Shown piece by piece: positions 37,601-46,674 of a stretch of DNA of 64,000 nucleotides (positions are counted from its first letter, which is position 1; the number at the start of each line of letters is the position of its first letter). The translations under genes were made by a program, and so were the position numbers. The DNA comes from CAVSJR01 sp963728285. GTDB lineage: Bacteria; Actinomycetota; UBA4738; HRBIN12. The notes beneath the pieces were generated by a model that was not told the origin of the DNA, made no database searches, and saw nothing but the letters and a program-made list of their open reading frames with translations. Where the stretch lies: contig CAVSJR010000001.1 in assembly GCA_963728285.1 (NCBI GenBank), positions 558,001-622,000 of the forward strand, read 5' to 3'.

Positions 37601-37787
37601 GGGGATCGCGTTCCTGCTCGTGCAGATCCTCCGAGGGCTGTTCGTCCTCGATCCGGCGGTCGCCGTCCCCATCGCGCGCATCGCGCTGCTGGCCGCCCTG
37701 GTACTGGTCGGGACCGTCGCCTCCGCCCTCGCGGCAACGGAGATCCTGCGTCGTCTCAGACCGACCGAGATTCTGCGAGAGGAGTAA
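34672..37787 (+). CDS. FtsX/MacB-type ABC exporter permease with DUF11-like insert, two frameshifts
   Basis: About 1,037 residues after repair. The N-terminal helix (SLVGMSLGIGLFSGVLFF) is followed by a large extracytoplasmic part. Its first segment resembles a DUF11/CARDB beta-sandwich (QDATVTLTVNNGGSAAANEVVVSDV), then a MacB-like core. Three FtsX helices follow near residues 430-550, then a second half with a helix, a second extracytoplasmic core and three C-terminal helices ending RRLRPTEILREE. That is the double FtsX layout of lipoprotein or peptide exporters. Frame changes lie near 35025-35035 and 36180-36190, both +1. GTG 34672 is chosen because it directly precedes the family start (RYAWRDLLHNPRR); ATG 34630 or 34633 are alternatives. 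Substrate unknown. Confidence 0.8.
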
Positions 37788-37850
37788 TCGCCGGCCTCCC
37801 GCCGCCGCGATGAGACGACTCGATCGGCGATCAGTCCGCGTCGACGGTGA

Positions 37851-39276
37851 TCAGCCGGGCGTCGGCGCCCCGCGCTCGAGACGACGGAGCCGGAGCCGGA
37901 CCAGCACCAGCAGAAGCAACGTCACGCCGAGCGGCACCGCGATCACGACCGGGAGCACGCCCTGCGGGTTGAGCCTCTGGAACGCCCCCACGGTGAGGTG
38001 CAGTCCCGGGCTGCTGATCGGGTGGCTGGTCGACGCCTTTCCCGGTTCCGGGACGGCGACGAGATACACCATGTAGTCGCCCTTGAGGATGGCCTCGATC
38101 GTCCAGGACTGCCGCAGCTCGTCCTCGGCCGGGACGAACTCCACGTACTGTGTGCGCTCCGGCGACCAGTCCTCCGGGTCGACCACGTCGCCCGAGGATG
38201 TGAGCTTGATGATGTTCATCGCCATGATGACCGGAGGCGAGTCCTCGGTCCCCTCGTTCTGGAGCAGGGTGTCGAAGGTGACCTCGTCGCCGGTCTTCAC
38301 CTCGAGGAACGTCTCCTCGAGCGAGACGTTGAGGCCCGACCCCTCGACCTGGAACAGCGGCCGGGCCACGGCGGGGCCCGCGGCGAGAACGATGAAGAGA
38401 CAGGTCGCCAGGAGCATGCCCGAGAGCGATCCCCATCTCGCGCGCAGCCTGCGCGCCCTTCCCGCGTCGAGGCGCAGGCGGGGGGCCGCGATCACGAAGA
38501 GGATGAACAGCACCAGGACCACTGCAACGACCGACGAGCGAAGATAGTCGGCTCTCTCGGCGACCGTGCGATGGTTGACGAGCACCTTCTCCATGAACTC
38601 GCTGATGGCTTGAATCGGGTTGATCCGCTGGACGAAGTACCCGAAGTCTCCCTTCTGCACTTCCCCGGGGAGCTGCGTGAGCATGAAGAGCAGCAACCAC
38701 ACGATGAGGCAGATGAACATGCTCGTCTTGTTCGCATTCGACCAGGTGCTTACCAGCAGACCGAACCCGGCGAACGCGACGGCCAGCACGGAGCCGAGGA
38801 TCGCGCCGAGCAGCAACGCCTGGCCGAAGACCTCGTCGCCCTGCGACACGACGAACAGCGCGGGCACGGAGATGAGAAACGCCGCCGGCCACGGGGTGAG
38901 CGCGGCCAGGAGCTTGCCCAGGATCAGCTGTCGGCGGCTCGCGGGCGTCAGCAACAGCACCTCGAGCGTCCCTCGTTCCCGCTCACCGCTGATGCCGTCG
39001 GCGCCGACGATCATGCCGATGAAGACGCCGAAGCGAGATCGTGTTGAGCAGCGTGAGGAACACCATCTCCTTGGGGGGGATGAGGTTCAGCTCGGTATTG
39101 GTCGCCAGCAGGAAGGTCATCAGCCCGAGCAGGAGGCTGTAGAGGATGAGCAGGTTGAGCGCCCTGCCCCCAACCCAGAGCTCGACCACCTCTTGCTTGA
39201 ACACGACGAACCAGGCGCCTCGCGCCGACCGCCGCTCGACGCGGACGGGAGCCTGCGCAGCCTCGGCGACGGTCAT
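37851..39276 (-). CDS. ABC-2 type permease with C-terminal extracytoplasmic beta domain, frameshifted
   Basis: About 474 residues. The N-terminal six-helix ABC-2 module includes the conserved cytosolic block ISGERERGTLEVLLLTPASRRQLILGK. After helix 6 comes a seventh hydrophobic segment (GMLLATCLFIVLAAGPAVA), an Ig-like extracytoplasmic domain of about 130 residues (LEVKTGDEVTFDTLLQNEGTEDSP), and a final helix with a basic tail. The frame changes near 39030-39040, between LLNTISLR and FGVFIGMIVGADG; one base is extra. The ATG at 39276 overlaps the stop of the ATPase gene (ATGA). The extra beta domain is unusual for ABC-2 permeases. The gene is convergent with the FtsX-type permease. Confidence 0.82.
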
Positions 39277-40307
39277 GCTCGTTCCCCCTCCGTGAGCTGC
39301 AAGAACGCATCCTGAAGCCGGCTGCCCTCGACCTCGAAGCTCAGCACCTGGACGTCGGCGTCGACGAGGGCCTCCAGGACCCGATTCGTCGCCTCATGGT
39401 CCTCCGAGCCGGCGGATCCGGTCGGCTCGGCGAGATCCACCTCGAGCTGCCGCTCGACGCCGCCGTTGCTCACCCCCACGACGCCCGGGATGGACTTCAA
39501 CACCCCGGTGGCCTTCCCGATCGCGGTCGGCGGCACCTGGAGCCGCAGGGCCGTCCGTTTCGGGCCCTCCCGCCGAGCCTGGGCGAGGACATCGGCCACC
39601 GATCCCGTCGCAACAACGCGACCCGACGAGAGGATCACGACGTCGTCGCACACGCCCTCGACCTCCGAGAGCGCGTGACTGCAGAGGATGACGGCGGCGC
39701 CGCGTCCGCGTGCGATGTTCCTCAACAGCGTGAGGAGCTCCTCTTGGCCACGGGGGTCCAGGCCCAGGGTCGGCTCATCGAGGAAGAGGACGGCCGGATC
39801 GTTGACGAGGGCTCGGGCGATCCCGAGTCGCTGGCGCATCCCGTGGCTGTACGTCCTGATCAGTGACCTCGCCCGCTCCTGCAGACCGACCTGCTCGAGC
39901 AGCGTCAGCCCGCGCGTCCGCGCCTCGGGGCCCCTCCAGCCGTAGAGCCGGGCGAAGTAGGTGATGTATTCGATGCCCGTGATCTGGTTGGGCAGTCCGA
40001 GGGTCTCCGGTAGGACGCCGATCCGCGGACGGATCCGGGCGGGACGATCGGAGCTGATGCCGTCGATGGAGAAACTGCCCGACGTCGGCCGAAGGATCGT
40101 GGTCAGGATGCGGATCGATGTCGTCTTCCCCGCCCCGTTGGGACCGAGGAAGCCCATCACGCGCCCGGGCTGGAGGGTGAAGGAGAGCCCGTGCAGCGCG
40201 GTCCAGCCACGGTAGGACATCGCGAGGTTCTCAGCGACGAGGATGGGAGGGCGCGGACCGTCGGTCGCAGTGGTGCCCGCCGTGTCCATGGTTCCCACCG
40301 GCTCCAT
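39273..40307 (-). CDS. ABC exporter ATPase, CcmA/NatA type
   Basis: A 344-residue ATPase of the ABC-2 exporter class. It has Walker A GPNGAGKTTSIRIL, Q-loop VLPETLGLPNQITG, signature YSHGMRQRLGIARAL (SHGMRQR in place of SGGQ, common in this class), Walker B VLFLDEPTLGLDP and H-loop CSHALSEVE, plus an accessory C-terminal domain of about 100 residues. The longer frame is rejected in favour of ATG 40307 (MEPVGTMDTAG), which is preceded by AAGGAG (complement of 40314-40319). It forms an operon with the ABC-2 permease. The substrate cannot be deduced; such pairs export drugs, lipids or polysaccharide. Confidence 0.9.
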   Translation of the reverse strand: MEPVGTMDTAGTTATDGPRPPILVAENLAMSYRGWTALHGLSFTLQPGRVMGFLGPNGAGKTTSIRILTTILRPTSGSFSIDGISSDRPARIRPRIGVLPETLGLPNQITGIEYITYFARLYGWRGPEARTRGLTLLEQVGLQERARSLIRTYSHGMRQRLGIARALVNDPAVLFLDEPTLGLDPRGQEELLTLLRNIARGRGAAVILCSHALSEVEGVCDDVVILSSGRVVATGSVADVLAQARREGPKRTALRLQVPPTAIGKATGVLKSIPGVVGVSNGGVERQLEVDLAEPTGSAGSEDHEATNRVLEALVDADVQVLSFEVEGSRLQDAFLQLTEGERA

Positions 40308-40571
40308 GAAAAGCTCCTTGGACCTCGCGGCGGGCACGCGGCCAGGCCCTCTGACCACGAGGAATCTATGCCAGGAATGCGCAAAAGGTCAACTCGAGGT
40401 GTCGTGCCGCCGGCACCGCCCCACGGCCGAGGCGGGCATGAGCCGATCGTCCGCGGATCGGCGGCGGGTTCTGGCTCGCGCACTCGCCCTCTTGTGACCG
40501 ACGCTCCGGCCGCGATACTGTCGCAGTCCCCCGCGCCCGCACGGACCTCGCCGTCGACCCGGAGGAGCGCC

Positions 40572-41840
40572 ATGCGCAGGCTCGCGTCATATCTGGTGGT
40601 TTCGTCCCTGATCCTCTGTCCCTGGCTCGTCGCGGGCAACGGTGCGCGCGCAGCGGAGAGCACGCGTTGGTCGGGCGAGACGCTCATCAGCGGGGCCTAC
40701 GACTCCTGGGAGCCCGAGGTCGCCGCCGACCCGACGAGCTCCTACGTCTATGTGATGTACAACCGCTTCGGAGGTCCGCAGGTGTGCGCCCGGTGCCCGT
40801 ACGTCCCGATGGTCGTGCAAGCATCCCCCGACGGCGGCGCGACGTGGGGCGATCCCGTGTACGTGTGCAAGTGCCCGCACACCCAGACGCAGTTCGACCC
40901 GTCGATCCTCGTTACGTCCAGAGGGGTCATCTACGCCACCTGGTTGAGCGACGGCAACACGGTGTTCTCGAAGTCGAGCGACCACGGCCTGTCGTGGTCG
41001 AAGCCGATCGGGCTGTCGCCGAACCGATGGACCGACCACGGCTGGGTCGGCGCGAGCGCCAACGGACGCGACGTGTACGTCATGTGGGCTCAGGGCGACG
41101 CGTGGGAGACGCACTCGCACGACTTCGGCGCGACCTGGTCGACTCCGGTGCGGGTGACCGATAACAAGCAGTACTTCTACTACCCCGAAGGCGTGTCGGT
41201 ATTGCCCGATGGATCGGCGGTCGCTGCGATGTCCGCATATCGGTGCGGCAAGGGCTCGACGCATTGCGCCGGCCCGATCAACATCAGCGTTCTCCGCACG
41301 ACCGACGGCGGCAGGTCCTACACGGAGGACATCATCGACACCGTCTTCCTCGGCGTCGACTTCGAAACGTCCTCGCTCTCGACGATCGGGAACGACGCGG
41401 CGGGCAACCTCGTGGTCATGTACACGGGCGCGACGACGGAGGGAGCGAACTCCCAGGTGTGGACTCGCCGCTCGAAGGACGGCGGGGTGTCGTGGGGCGA
41501 TCAGATCGAGCTCGGCCGGGGCGCGAGCGTGAACTCGGCGTTCCCCTCGATCGTGGGTACCGGCACTGGCGTATTCAAGGCGATCTACATGGACGACCGG
41601 ACGGGGCACTGGAACGTGTGGTACCGGTCCTCGACCGACAGAGGTGCAACGTGGTCCACCGACGTCCGGCTCTCCGACGCTCGAACGGGCGCGCCCTACG
41701 TGTTCCGCGATGGCTTCGGCAACCCCTACGGCGACTACCAGGCGATCGACGTGAACGCCTCCGGGCAGGCGATCGCCGCCTTCGGCGAGGCTCCGAGCTG
41801 GGACGGGCCGGGAGGCATCTGGGTCAACAGAGGGAGCTGA
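40572..41840 (+). CDS. Secreted Asp-box (BNR) beta-propeller protein, sialidase-like
   Basis: A 422-residue exported protein. The signal peptide (MRRLASYLVVSSLILCPWLVAG...) probably ends near residue 28 at GARAAES. Six Asp-box motifs (SxDxGxTW type) are visible: SPDGGATWG, SSDHGLSWS, SHDFGATWS, TTDGGRSYT, SKDGGVSWG and STDRGATWS, so the fold should be a six-bladed propeller. Between blades 1 and 2 there is a Cys pair region (CARCPY, then CKCPH) that may form disulfides or bind metal. I do not see the full sialidase catalytic set (the Arg triad is not placed), so enzymatic activity is uncertain; it may be a carbohydrate-binding or adhesion protein. ATG 40572 follows GGAGGAG. No operon partners. 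Confidence 0.8.
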   Translation: MRRLASYLVVSSLILCPWLVAGNGARAAESTRWSGETLISGAYDSWEPEVAADPTSSYVYVMYNRFGGPQVCARCPYVPMVVQASPDGGATWGDPVYVCKCPHTQTQFDPSILVTSRGVIYATWLSDGNTVFSKSSDHGLSWSKPIGLSPNRWTDHGWVGASANGRDVYVMWAQGDAWETHSHDFGATWSTPVRVTDNKQYFYYPEGVSVLPDGSAVAAMSAYRCGKGSTHCAGPINISVLRTTDGGRSYTEDIIDTVFLGVDFETSSLSTIGNDAAGNLVVMYTGATTEGANSQVWTRRSKDGGVSWGDQIELGRGASVNSAFPSIVGTGTGVFKAIYMDDRTGHWNVWYRSSTDRGATWSTDVRLSDARTGAPYVFRDGFGNPYGDYQAIDVNASGQAIAAFGEAPSWDGPGGIWVNRGS

Positions 41841-41844
41841 CCTG

Positions 41845-41933
41845 CGGAGACGCAGGGATTCGAACCCTGGACGGAGCTTTCACCCCGTAACCGCTTAGCA
41901 GGCGGCTCCTTTCGGCCACTCAGGCACGTCTCC
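41845..41933 (-). tRNA. serX: tRNA-Ser (anticodon GCU)
   Basis: The minus strand folds as an 89-nt class II tRNA. It has acceptor GGAGACG pairing with CGTCTCC and a G discriminator, D-arm GCCTGAGTGGCCGAAAGG, anticodon loop CTGCTAA in the stem CCGC/GCGG reading GCU (serine AGC/AGU codons), a long variable arm, and the T-arm GGGTTCGAATCCC. CCA is not encoded. It lies 4 bp after the stop of the Asp-box gene, on the opposite strand. No integrase or attachment-site duplication is seen nearby. Confidence 0.95.
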
Positions 41934-42025
41934 GCATCCGATTCTAGAGGAACGTCCGGGCGTAGCCCCGGCGGTTGCCCGCACGACGACACGAGCGGCG
42001 TGGGCCGCCCGGGGCGGCAAGCCGA

Positions 42026-42031
42026 TACCCT
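42026..42031 (+). promoter_or_regulatory. TACCCT -10 box 7 nt before the GTG of the FAD oxidoreductase gene
   Basis: The hexamer is seven bases before GTG 42039 and there is no Shine-Dalgarno sequence. It supports the start at 42039 over the upstream GTG 42000. Confidence 0.45.
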
Positions 42032-42038
42032 CTTCGCC

Positions 42039-43206
42039 GTGCTTCCGGGGACAGACGTCGTCGTCATCGGTGGCGGGATCATCGGGGCGGCGTGCGCCGA
42101 CGCGCTCGCCGCGAGCGGAGCGGCCGTCGTGCTCCTGGAGCGAGACGTGCTCGCTGCCGGCGCGTCGGGACGAAACCAGGGGCTCTTCGTCACGCCCTCC
42201 GATCCCGATCTGCTCCCGATGGCCGAGTCGAGCCTCGAGGTGTACCTGCGTGTCGCCGAGGAGTCGCCGCTTCAGGTCGGATTCGATCGCGACCCGATCG
42301 GATTCCTCCGAATCGCCGAGGGCCCGGGCGAGCTCGCCGGCCTGGAGGAGCAGGCCGGGGCCGCCGAGCGACACGCCGGTATCGAGGTCGACCGGCTGGA
42401 TGGGAACGCGCTGCTCGACCTCGAGCCGAGCCTCGCACCCGACCTCGCAGGGGGTTGCTTGTTTCACACCGGGCGCCGGCTCGATCCCACGAGCCTGACC
42501 GTGTCCCTCGCCCTGCGGGCGCAGGAGAAGGGCGCGCAGATCCGCGAACGCGCACTGGTTCGCGCGCTCGTACGGGAGCGAGAGCGCGATCCGGGGCGTC
42601 ATGACCGACGAGGGCCCCATCCGGTCGGACACCGTCGTCCTCGCCGCCGGCCCGTGGTCGGGGGAGCTGCTTCGACCGCTTGGGATTCGAATCCCCGTCA
42701 CCGGGGCCAGGGGCTGGCTCGTCCTGGTCGATCCCGGGCGCCCGCTCCTCTCGCGACCGACGGAGTGGGCCGGCGACGGTTGGCGCGAGCCGCCGGAGAG
42801 CGTCACGGCCGGGGAACTTGCCGACGGCCCCCCGGCGGCGGGGATCGGCACCCTGATGCACCCGGCGGACGACGGGACCCTCTCGCTCGGATCATCCTGC
42901 GAGCTCGCCATCGCCGACGAGCCCGACGATCCGGCGGTGCCCCGCGCCATCCTTCGGCGCGCGATCCGCTTCGTTCCGGCCATCGCGGACGCGCCGGTCC
43001 TGTCCTCGTGGTGGGGCGTCAGGCCGATGTCGCCGGACGAACGACCGCTCGTCGGTCCGCTCCGCGAGGGGCTCGTGATCGCGACCGGACACGGCGCGGA
43101 GGGAGTGCTCCTCGGTGCCGGCACGGCGTCGTTGGTGCGGTCCATGGTGACCGGCGAGGAGCCGCCGTTCGATCCGGCGCCGTTCGACCCCGAGCGCTTC
43201 GGCTAG
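42039..43206 (+). CDS. FAD-dependent amino-acid/glycine oxidase-like oxidoreductase, frameshifted
   Basis: About 389 residues of the DadA/glycine-oxidase (DAO) family. The FAD-binding N-terminus is DVVVIGGGIIGAACADAL with the Glu of LLERD, followed by the GASGRNQG segment. The substrate-binding beta domain is in the middle and the C-terminal FAD block is WWGVRPMSPDERPLVG, then ATGHGAEGVLLGAG. The frame changes near 42575-42582, just before AIRGVMTDEG, by one extra base. GTG 42039 starts directly at the Rossmann strand. The enzyme would oxidise a secondary or primary amine (glycine, sarcosine, D-amino acid or similar). It is monocistronic; its stop is 30 bp from the convergent peptidase gene. 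Confidence 0.83.
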
Positions 43207-43236
43207 GCACTCCGGGTCGTCCGGACGCGCCTTCGG

Positions 43237-44346
43237 TCAGGCCGAGGCCAGCCGGCCGTGGCGCTCGAGCAGCTCCAGCGTCCGGTCGATCGGCAGGGCG
43301 TGCAGGACGTTGCCGTCTCGCCCGCGCGTCGTCGTCGACATGAACAGGGCGTTCACGACGGCCTCCTCGACCGCCTCGACGGTCGCGGCGAACAGCGCCG
43401 AGAAGACCGCCGGCGACCGATCCCCCGGTCCGTCGAGCAGCGCGCGAACATCGATCGACGGCTCGGAGGAATCGACGGCGAGCACGTTGCCCGTCGAGAA
43501 GGCCAACATCTGCTCCCCGGATCCGTTGCCGGCCGTCGATCCCGTCCTGGCGAGGCCGAGCCCGGCACGGGCCGCAAGGCGCCGAACCTGGTGCGGGAGC
43601 ATTGGCGCATCGGTCGCGACCACCGCGATACACGAGCCCTCCGAGTGGCTCTCCGGCAGGAGGTCGGTGAGCTCCCGGCCCACCTGGACGCCGTCGATCC
43701 GCAGCTCCGCGCGGTCGCCGAAGTTCGTCAGCACGAGCGCGCCGACCGTGTAGCCGCCTCGGTCGGGAGGCAGCACGCGCGAGGAGGTCCCGATGCCCCC
43801 CTTGAAGTCGAAGCACTGCATCCCGGTCCCGGCGCCGACGCATCCCTCCTCCACCGGCCCGCCGACGGCGGCATCGAGCGCCTCGAAGACGTCATCGTCG
43901 GACAACGGATACTCGAGCACATCCGAGAGGAACGAGTCGTCGCATTCGGTCACGACCGGCATCGGGGCGTCGTCGGCCGTCTCGGGGTCCTGCCCCGTTA
44001 TCCATTTCACCGTGGCGTCGTAGGCCTTGCCGATGGCGAGGCTCGACGTCAGGACGATGGGGCTCTGCAGCAACCCCCATTCCTGGATCTGGTTGATGCC
44101 GATGAGCTCGCCGTATCCGTTCAGGATGTGGGTGCCCGCGTAGACCCGCTCATGCCACGGAAGCCCGTCGCCCGGAAAGATCGCCGTGACGCCCGTGCGC
44201 ACCGAGCCCGAGCCGTCCGGTTCCCCCTCTCGGATCACCGTGGCCTGGCCCACCCGAACGCCGGCGACATCCGTGATGGCGTTCAAGGCGCCCGTCGGGC
44301 GCCAGCCGATCGTGACGCCGTACTCCCTGGCTCGCTTTCGTTCCAA
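43237..44346 (-). CDS. P1/S58 family peptidase (DmpA-like aminopeptidase/amidase)
   Basis: A 369-residue N-terminal-nucleophile hydrolase related to L-aminopeptidase D-Ala-esterase/amidase DmpA, which self-cleaves before a Ser. The cleavage site matches HSEGSCIAVVATDAP, with the Ser after Gly as nucleophile. Upstream family blocks are TDVAGVRVGQATV, GVTAIFPG and GAGTGMQCFDFKGGIG. The longest frame reaches into the hemA promoter; TTG 44346 is preferred because GGGAGG lies 7 nt upstream and the protein then starts LERKRAREYGVTIGW. It is divergent from hemA and convergent with the FAD oxidoreductase gene. It probably releases N-terminal residues from D- or L-amino-acid amides or short peptides. 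Confidence 0.88.
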   Translation of the reverse strand: MERKRAREYGVTIGWRPTGALNAITDVAGVRVGQATVIREGEPDGSGSVRTGVTAIFPGDGLPWHERVYAGTHILNGYGELIGINQIQEWGLLQSPIVLTSSLAIGKAYDATVKWITGQDPETADDAPMPVVTECDDSFLSDVLEYPLSDDDVFEALDAAVGGPVEEGCVGAGTGMQCFDFKGGIGTSSRVLPPDRGGYTVGALVLTNFGDRAELRIDGVQVGRELTDLLPESHSEGSCIAVVATDAPMLPHQVRRLAARAGLGLARTGSTAGNGSGEQMLAFSTGNVLAVDSSEPSIDVRALLDGPGDRSPAVFSALFAATVEAVEEAVVNALFMSTTTRGRDGNVLHALPIDRTLELLERHGRLASA

Positions 44347-44412
44347 CGCACTGCCTCCCACCGAACTCGGTTGCGCCGATGCTAGCGCAGGCAGAGGAAC
44401 CTCACCGACTCG

Positions 44413-44418
44413 TAGAAT
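44413..44418 (+). promoter_or_regulatory. TAGAAT -10 box before hemA
   Basis: TAGAAT ends 10 nt before ATG 44429, which would give a leader of only about 3-4 nt. The in-frame ATG at 44417 lies inside the box, so it cannot be the start if this box is used. No Shine-Dalgarno sequence is present. Confidence 0.5.
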
Positions 44419-44428
44419 GGCAGGCCGC

Positions 44429-45715
44429 ATGGCCATCCTCATCCTCGGGGTCTCCTACCGGCTCGCGTCGATCGATCTCCTCGATCGGCTCGCGTTCACC
44501 GACGAGGACTACGTCAAGGCATATCGAAGGGCCGAGGACCTCGACGGCCTCCGCGAGCTGGTGATCCTCTCGACCTGCAATCGCGTCGAGCTGTACGCGG
44601 ATGTCCCCAGCTATCACGCGGGGTTCCTTTCGCTGAAGCGACTGCTCTGTGAGTCGCGCGACGTCGACCCGGATGCCCTCGCCGAGCCCCTCTATTCACA
44701 CTTCGAGCAGCAGGCGGTCGAGCACCTCTTCTCCGTCGCGAGCGGGCTGGACTCGATGGTGTTGGGAGAGCAGCAGATCCACTCGCAGGTTCGCGACGCA
44801 TTGCGCCGTGCGGATGCCGAGGGCGCGACGGGGCGCGGCTTGAAGGCGCTGTTCCATTCGGCGGCTCGCGCCGGGCGTAGGGTGCGAACGGAGACGACGC
44901 TCGGCGCCGCGCCGGACGCGCTCGTCGAGGAAGCCGTCGCGATCGCGTCCCGGGAGCTCGGGGGGCTCGAGGGCCGAGCCGTCGTCGTGATCGGCGCCGG
45001 CCAGATGTCGGCGATCACCGTGAAGCACGTTCGCCGGCGCGGCGCGGGTCCGGTGCGAATCCTCGATCGGAACCTGGAACGCGCGCGTGCCCTCGCCGAG
45101 CGAACCAGCGCGGATCACGGAGGGCTCGCCGCCCTGCACGACTCACTGGCGGAGGCGGACCTCGTCGTCTCCGCGACGGGAGCCGCCGGCTTCGTGGTGC
45201 ACGAGGGAACGGTACGCCGCGCGATCGAACTCGGCGGCCGGGGGCAGCAGCGGCCGCTCGTGTTCCTCGATCTCGCGGTGCCCCGAGACGTCGATCCCGA
45301 CGCCGCCTCACTCCCCGGGGTCCACATCATCGACATCGAGACGCTGAAGCGATGGCTCGCCGACCGCGATGCGGCCGGAGCGGCGGAGACCGCGCGCGCG
45401 AACGCGATCATCGAGGAGGAGGTGCGCCGATTCGCGATCAGGCGCCGGTCCGATCGGCTGGCGCCGATGATCCGCGCCCTCCGCCAACGAGGTGACGCGG
45501 TCATGGCGGGCGAGCTGGAGCGGTTCGGGACCCACCTGTCGGATCTCACCCCGGACGAGCGCGAGGCCGTGGAGGCACTCGCCCGAGGCATCGTCTCGAA
45601 GCTGCTTCACGACCCCATCGTCCAGCTGAAGGAGCGTTCCGGGCCCGGGACCGAGGGGGCGTACGTCCGCATGCTCGCCGAGCTGTTCGATGTTGACCCC
45701 GGCTCCGCCGAGTGA
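44429..45715 (+). CDS. hemA: Glutamyl-tRNA reductase
   Basis: First enzyme of the C5 tetrapyrrole pathway, reducing glutamyl-tRNA to glutamate-1-semialdehyde with NADPH; 428 residues. The catalytic Cys is Cys50 in ILSTCNRVELY, the family signature GLDSMVLGEQQIHSQV is intact, the NADPH Rossmann motif is VVVIGAGQMSAI, and a C-terminal dimerisation helix follows. ATG 44429 is preferred to ATG 44417, which overlaps the promoter box. The stop overlaps the GTG of hemC (GTGA). It heads the heme operon hemA-hemC-hemD-hemB, with hemL, which uses its product, a little downstream. Confidence 0.95.
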   Translation: MAILILGVSYRLASIDLLDRLAFTDEDYVKAYRRAEDLDGLRELVILSTCNRVELYADVPSYHAGFLSLKRLLCESRDVDPDALAEPLYSHFEQQAVEHLFSVASGLDSMVLGEQQIHSQVRDALRRADAEGATGRGLKALFHSAARAGRRVRTETTLGAAPDALVEEAVAIASRELGGLEGRAVVVIGAGQMSAITVKHVRRRGAGPVRILDRNLERARALAERTSADHGGLAALHDSLAEADLVVSATGAAGFVVHEGTVRRAIELGGRGQQRPLVFLDLAVPRDVDPDAASLPGVHIIDIETLKRWLADRDAAGAAETARANAIIEEEVRRFAIRRRSDRLAPMIRALRQRGDAVMAGELERFGTHLSDLTPDEREAVEALARGIVSKLLHDPIVQLKERSGPGTEGAYVRMLAELFDVDPGSAE

Positions 45716-46610
45716 GCCTTCGGATCGGGACGAGGCGCTCACGGCTCGCCCTCGCGCAGGCCAACGAGGTCGCCGCCAGACTCGGCGACTCCGGCGTTGC
45801 GACGGAGCTCGTGCCGATCGAGACGTCGGGTGATCGAGGAGCGCCGCCGACCGCATCGCCTCACGGACTGAAGGGCCTCTTCGTGGCGGAGATCGTTCGT
45901 GCTCTTCTCGACGGAGAGGTGGACGTCGCCGTTCATTCGGCGAAGGACCTCCCCGCGGAGGAGGCCGCCGGCGTCGTCTTCGGCGCCGTCCACGACGAGA
46001 GACGCCCTTCGACGTCCTGGTCCGCCACGAGGCCGAGCTCCCCGACGGAGCCGTCGTCGGAACCTCGAGCCTCCGGCGCAGGGCGCAGCTCATTCGCGCG
46101 AGGCCCGACGTCCGCGTCGTGGACGTGCGCGGCAACGTCGACACTCGGCTCGCCAAGCTCGGGGGCGAGCTCGACGCGCTGGTGCTGGCGGCGGCGGGGT
46201 TGGCGAGGCTCGGCGTCACGCCGCGATATCAAACGACGCTCCACGCCGACGAGATGGTGCCGGCGCCGGGGCAAGGCACGCTCGCGGTCCAGGTCCGGGA
46301 GGGCGACGCCGAGACGCTCCGACGTGTCGCGGTCCTCGAGGATCCCGCGACCCGAACGACGCTCTCCGCGGAACGGGCGCTCATGGCCCGACTCGGCGGA
46401 GGCTGCGCCCTCCCGCTCGGCGCGCTCGCCACCATGCACGGCGAGGCCGTGCATCTCACCGCCGTCGTCGCGACGCCCGACGGGCAGCGCATCATACGAA
46501 TCGACGCCGAGGCGGGCGGACCGGAGCAGGCGGCCGACTCGGCGGCCGAACGGCTGCTCCGTCGAGGTGCCGGCGACATCCTGAGCGCAGTGCGCGAGGC
46601 GTCGGTCTGA
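45712..46610 (+). CDS. hemC: Hydroxymethylbilane synthase (porphobilinogen deaminase), frameshifted
   Basis: Condenses four porphobilinogen molecules to hydroxymethylbilane. It begins SLRIGTRRSRLALAQANEVA, with the dipyrromethane-binding loop VDVAVHSAKDLP and, after the frame change, GAVVGTSSLRRRAQ, VRGNVDTRLAKL and the cofactor Cys in RLGGGCALPLGA. The frame is lost near 45995-46005, where CGCCCTTC is one C short of the expected Arg-Pro-Phe codons, so here a base is missing, unlike most breaks in the window. About 299 residues when repaired. GTG 45712 overlaps the hemA stop. An essential gene is unlikely to be truly broken, so an error is the simplest reading. Confidence 0.9.
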
Positions 46611-46674
46611 GCGGGTCGCGACGGCGCCGGGCCGAGCGCACCCCGGGCGCCCGGGACGGGCACGCGGACGAACC

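Noticed and set aside
41845..41933. tRNA-Ser as an integration site of a mobile element
   Set aside because: No integrase, no duplicated 3' end of the tRNA and ordinary genes on both sides.
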